This document shows, piece by piece, positions 61,254 to 64,000 of a stretch of 64,000 bases of DNA; positions within the stretch are counted from its first letter, which is position 1, and every line of letters starts with the position of its first letter. A program made the position numbers and the translations under genes. The notes beneath the pieces were generated by a model. That model was not told the DNA's origin and searched no databases. It saw only the letters and a list, made by a program, of their open reading frames with translations. Origin of the DNA: JAHEME01 sp034435035 (GTDB lineage Bacteria > Chloroflexota > Anaerolineae > Aggregatilineales > UBA3940); contig DAOTXW010000027.1 of the NCBI GenBank assembly GCA_034435035.1, positions 62,001-126,000 on the forward strand. The letters are read 5' to 3'.

Positions 61254-62951
61254 ATGATCAAGGTCGTCACTGTCGAACAGATGCGTGATATCGAACGAGC
61301 CACCGACGCAGCAGGCACAACCTATGACGAAATGATGCAGCATGCCGGCCGGGCTGTGGCCGATGTGGTGCGCTCCTTGCTGGGCGAGGACATCCCCAGC
61401 AAACGGGTGGTGGTGCTCGTCGGGCCGGGCAACAATGGAGGAGATGGGCTGGTGGCTGCCCGCATCCTGAAAGAGGAGGCCGGAGCGCAGGTCAGCTGCT
61501 ATCTGAGCAAGGCACGGAATGACACCGATCCGGTCTTCACCGCGGCGCGTGATGCCGGGGTCTTCATCGCAGCGGCCAGTGATGACCAGCGCTGGCGGGT
61601 GCTGAAAAGTCTGCTGGGCAGCGCCAACGTGATCGTTGACGCGCTGCTGGGCACTGGAGCGCGGCTGCCCATCGAGGGCGACCTGCGCAAACTGCTTCAG
61701 CAGGTGGCTGCTGGCCTGATCCGCCCCGGAGATGGCAAACCGGCTCCTCTGGTATGGCCCGCTCTGCCAGAGCGCCTGGCTCCTGCCCGGCCGATGGTGG
61801 TGGCCGTGGACTGCCCCAGCGGGCTGGACTGTGATACCGGCCTGCTGGATCCCGCCTCAATTGCCGCAGATGTGACTGTGACTTTTGCGGCGGCCAAAGT
61901 CGGGCAGGTGTCGTTCCCGGGGGCTGAAGCGGTCGGTGCCCTGGTGGTGGCTGACATCAATACGCCACCCGACCTCCCTGAGCTGGCGACGATTCGCTGG
62001 GAACTGGCGACCGCAGCCGGGGTAGGGAGGCTTCTGCCGCCGCGTCCCATCAGCGGCCACAAAGGCACTTTCGGGCGGGTTGTAGTGCTGGCAGGCTCGG
62101 TGAATTACACGGGAGCTGCCTCACTGGCAGGCGCGTCTGCTTACCGGGCGGGAGCCGGCTTGGTCACGATGGCGGTGCCGCAGGCCATCTATGCGATTGT
62201 GGCTTCGCAGGTCCCTGAGGCAACCTGGCTTCTGCTCCCGCATGATATGGGGGTCATCAGCGCGCCCGCGCTGGAGGTATTTCATCAGGAAGTCGGCGAC
62301 TATGAGGCTCTGCTGATCGGCCCCGGGCTTGGCCGGGAAGAGGCGACGCTGGAGTTTATGCGAGGGCTCCTGCAGGGCCAGCAACTTGCAAAGCGCGGCA
62401 GTATCGGCTTCGGCGGCCGCGCTTCGCTGCAGGAGCCTGAGGCCGGAGCACGCCGGCTGCCGCCGGCGCTCGTCATCGATGCAGATGGGCTGAACCTGCT
62501 CAGTCAGATCGAAGGATGGCCGCAGGCATTGCCGGCGAATACCGTGCTGACCCCTCACCCCGGGGAGATGGCGCGGTTGAGCGGGCTATCACGCGATGAG
62601 GTGGTGGCCGCGCGGTTCGCCGTCGCGCAGGATAAAGCTGCGGAATGGAAGGCTGTAGTGGTGCTGAAAGGAGCCTTTACCCTGGTAGCTGCGCCTGATA
62701 GACGCCTCACCATCCTGCCGTTTGCCACCGATGCGCTTGCCACGGGGGGAACAGGGGATGTACTGGCCGGCTGCATTGCCGGGTTGATGGCTCAAGGGGT
62801 AGGGGGGTATGAGGCGGCGATCATCGCTGCCTACATGCATGGACTCGCCGGGCAGCTCGCCGCCGCCGCCGCCACCTCGCGGTCGGTGGTCGCGGGCGAT
62901 GTACTGCGGGCGCTGCCTGAAGCACTGGCCCTGCTGGAGCGCGGGCGCTGA
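61254..62951 (+). CDS. nnr: Bifunctional NAD(P)HX epimerase/dehydratase
   Basis: This 565-residue fusion repairs hydrated NAD(P)H. The N-terminal domain is the YjeF_N epimerase (VVLVGPGNNGGDGLVAARIL; DALLGTGARLPIEG), and the C-terminal domain is the ADP- or ATP-dependent dehydratase of the YjeF_C/ribokinase-like fold (HKGTFGRVVVLAGSVNYTGAA, TVLTPHPGEMARLSGL, VVLKGAFTLVA, ATGGTGDVLAGCIAGL). Start ATG 61254 has GAGG 8 bp upstream. The two activities are usually fused in bacteria. It ends with a strong hairpin. Confidence 0.95.
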   Translation: MIKVVTVEQMRDIERATDAAGTTYDEMMQHAGRAVADVVRSLLGEDIPSKRVVVLVGPGNNGGDGLVAARILKEEAGAQVSCYLSKARNDTDPVFTAARDAGVFIAAASDDQRWRVLKSLLGSANVIVDALLGTGARLPIEGDLRKLLQQVAAGLIRPGDGKPAPLVWPALPERLAPARPMVVAVDCPSGLDCDTGLLDPASIAADVTVTFAAAKVGQVSFPGAEAVGALVVADINTPPDLPELATIRWELATAAGVGRLLPPRPISGHKGTFGRVVVLAGSVNYTGAASLAGASAYRAGAGLVTMAVPQAIYAIVASQVPEATWLLLPHDMGVISAPALEVFHQEVGDYEALLIGPGLGREEATLEFMRGLLQGQQLAKRGSIGFGGRASLQEPEAGARRLPPALVIDADGLNLLSQIEGWPQALPANTVLTPHPGEMARLSGLSRDEVVAARFAVAQDKAAEWKAVVVLKGAFTLVAAPDRRLTILPFATDALATGGTGDVLAGCIAGLMAQGVGGYEAAIIAAYMHGLAGQLAAAAATSRSVVAGDVLRALPEALALLERGR

Positions 62952-62963
62952 ATCCGGCGCTGT

Positions 62964-63007
62964 CGAGCGAGGACTCCCTTCCTTACAGAGAAGAGGGTCC
63001 TCGCTCG
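62964..63007. terminator. Long hairpin after nnr
   Basis: CGAGCGAGGAC (62964-62974) and GTCCTCGCTCG (62997-63007) form a perfect 11-bp stem, extended by imperfect CCCTTC/GAAGAGGG pairing. It lies between converging nnr and YtxH genes and may stop transcription from both sides. No T-run is seen. Confidence 0.6.
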
Positions 63008-63023
63008 GATACTCGAACGTCAC

Positions 63024-63380
63024 TCAGGCCGGTGAATCACCCCGGGCGTCGCTCTCGCGCCGCACGCGGCGAGCCGCCTCCTTACCCTGCTCCACAGCGG
63101 TATTGACCTTGCTGCGGGTTTCTTCCAGGATATCCTTGGTCTTTGCCTCCAGATCGGCTGCCTGAGCTCGCACCTCGGCCAGGGTCTGCTCGGCACGCGA
63201 GCGGATCTGCCGGATCTCGTCATCCGCGCGATCGCGGAGCTCAATGCCTTTGGCCCGCATCTGCTCACGGGTCTCCTGGCCAGACTGAGGAGCCAGCATC
63301 AATGAGACCGCTGCACCGACGAGGCCGCCGATGATGAACCCGCTCAGGAACGCCCCAAAATCACTGCTGTTATCGGACAT
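63024..63380 (-). CDS. YtxH-like membrane-anchored protein
   Basis: This 118-residue protein has one N-terminal helix (FLSGFIIGGLVGAAVSLML) followed by a long charged coiled-coil region (LRDRADDEIRQIRSRAEQTL and on). YtxH-like proteins are stress-linked in Gram-positive bacteria. It lies 45 bp downstream of the partial membrane protein gene, which has a similar helix-plus-tail layout. No motif indicates catalysis. Confidence 0.85.
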   Translation of the reverse strand: MSDNSSDFGAFLSGFIIGGLVGAAVSLMLAPQSGQETREQMRAKGIELRDRADDEIRQIRSRAEQTLAEVRAQAADLEAKTKDILEETRSKVNTAVEQGKEAARRVRRESDARGDSPA

Positions 63381-63425
63381 GATCCTATTCCTCCCTGCGT
63401 AATGTTAAGTTGTTCGTCACAGGTG

Positions 63426-64000
63426 CTAGAAGTTATCACATACCGCTTCCGCAGCGGGGCCTGTGCCGTCTGGCTTGATTGTAGCACGGTTCTCGCCAGA
63501 TGCAGGCGGAGCACCAGAAGACGGGGCTGCGGGCGGCGCAGCCGGGTCAACAGGTGTGCCAGCGTCTCCTCTGCCGGCCTGCGAGTTGGCTGACCCACTG
63601 GCCATCCACGTCTGAAAGGCAATGCCGGCGGCCTTGCGAATAACATCCGCGTCAGCCATGGCCTTGCCGATCCCGCCTACCGTGCCCGCGGCGGCGATAA
63701 CCGGCTGAGTGACATGCTTGCTGACAAACTCTGCTGTACCCCGCACCGTCTTGACCGTGTCAGTGGCTGTCGTGATCAGCGGCTGCACTTCATTGGTGAG
63801 CAGATTGATGAAGCGCGCGACCTGGATCACCAGCACTGTGATCGCCACCGCTACCGCGATAGCCTCGATAGCCAGCAGGATGATCACCATATCCCGGACG
63901 ATCTTGACCCCTGCCCCGGCCGTATCGGCATTGAGCGCCAGGACGATGGCCAGTGCGATAAGACCGCCTGTCAGGATGACCAGTGCGACCGCTATGGCGA
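63426..64000 (-). CDS. Membrane protein of unknown function, N-terminus beyond window
   Basis: The reading frame is open to the right edge: upstream of an internal Met at 63890 it continues as IALAIVLALNADTAGAGV without a stop, so the start lies outside. Two hydrophobic helices are visible (one near the edge, one after IVRDMVIILLAIEAIAV), then a segment with LLTNEVQPLITTATDTVKTV resembling DUF948-like proteins. The C-terminal 60 residues are Ala/Pro/Gly-rich and probably disordered. It precedes the YtxH-like gene, the usual pairing of such small stress or envelope proteins. Confidence 0.7.
   Translation of the reverse strand, partial: AIAVALVILTGGLIALAIVLALNADTAGAGVKIVRDMVIILLAIEAIAVAVAITVLVIQVARFINLLTNEVQPLITTATDTVKTVRGTAEFVSKHVTQPVIAAAGTVGGIGKAMADADVIRKAAGIAFQTWMASGSANSQAGRGDAGTPVDPAAPPAAPSSGAPPASGENRATIKPDGTGPAAEAVCDNF

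Overview
The window is GC-rich chromosomal DNA from a free-living bacterium. Genes are packed tightly on both strands, with many 4-bp (ATGA/GTGA) overlaps. Split gcvPA/gcvPB, a tandem glycine riboswitch, B12-type QueG, an EF-G-like second translocase, C39-like anchored peptidases with TPRs and many small methyltransferases suggest a Chloroflexota (Anaerolineae-like) lineage. That placement is inference from gene content; no rRNA or phylogenetic marker was compared. I see no phage, transposon, CRISPR array or integration site, so this is core/accessory chromosome rather than an island.

Layout. 1-2.0 kb: an arsenic-type operon, with a leaderless arsR under an operator-embedded promoter and a double-methyltransferase ArsM. 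2.0-8 kb (mostly minus): methyltransferase, QueG, membrane protein, GltD-like oxidoreductase, UbiB kinase. 8-14 kb: uvrA, then an unusual Clp-type AAA+ ATPase fused to a complete but degenerate release-factor-2 module. 14-18 kb: PIG-L deacetylase, MBL hydrolase, anion-binding lipoprotein, Tgt and a TPR protein. 18-25 kb: a MurF-alanine racemase fusion whose two active sites both look destroyed, then a glycine riboswitch driving gcvH-gcvPA-gcvPB. 25-34 kb: a cytosolic GH-SH3bx3-GH protein, tRNA-Val, dcd/argS, a double-HTH regulator with a TPR partner, and an EF-G-like GTPase. 34-47 kb: tryptophanase, two tandem C39-like/TPR surface proteins, MurJ, thioredoxin, methyltransferases, AMMECR1, an epimerase operon and an FHA protein. 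47-64 kb: a two-component system, flippase-like and PrsW membrane proteins, PHP phosphoesterase, a dapA-ybdK-DM13-methyltransferase operon, a receiver-only regulator, a surface glycosidase-like protein, a nuclease-to-TrmH overlapping operon, NAD(P)HX repair, and two small membrane/stress proteins, the last running off the window edge.

How the genes relate. Glycine breakdown is the clearest circuit: promoter, tandem aptamer, competing hairpin and the H and P subunits are contiguous, while gcvT must lie elsewhere. QueG and Tgt both serve tRNA queuosine. Cell-envelope functions recur (MurJ, MurF-Alr pseudoenzyme, SH3b/GH proteins, anchored peptidases, PrsW). The strongest candidates for undescribed biology are the Clp-RF2 fusion at 11046-14015 (possibly a ribosome-directed unfoldase) and the MurF-Alr double pseudoenzyme at 18653-21208.
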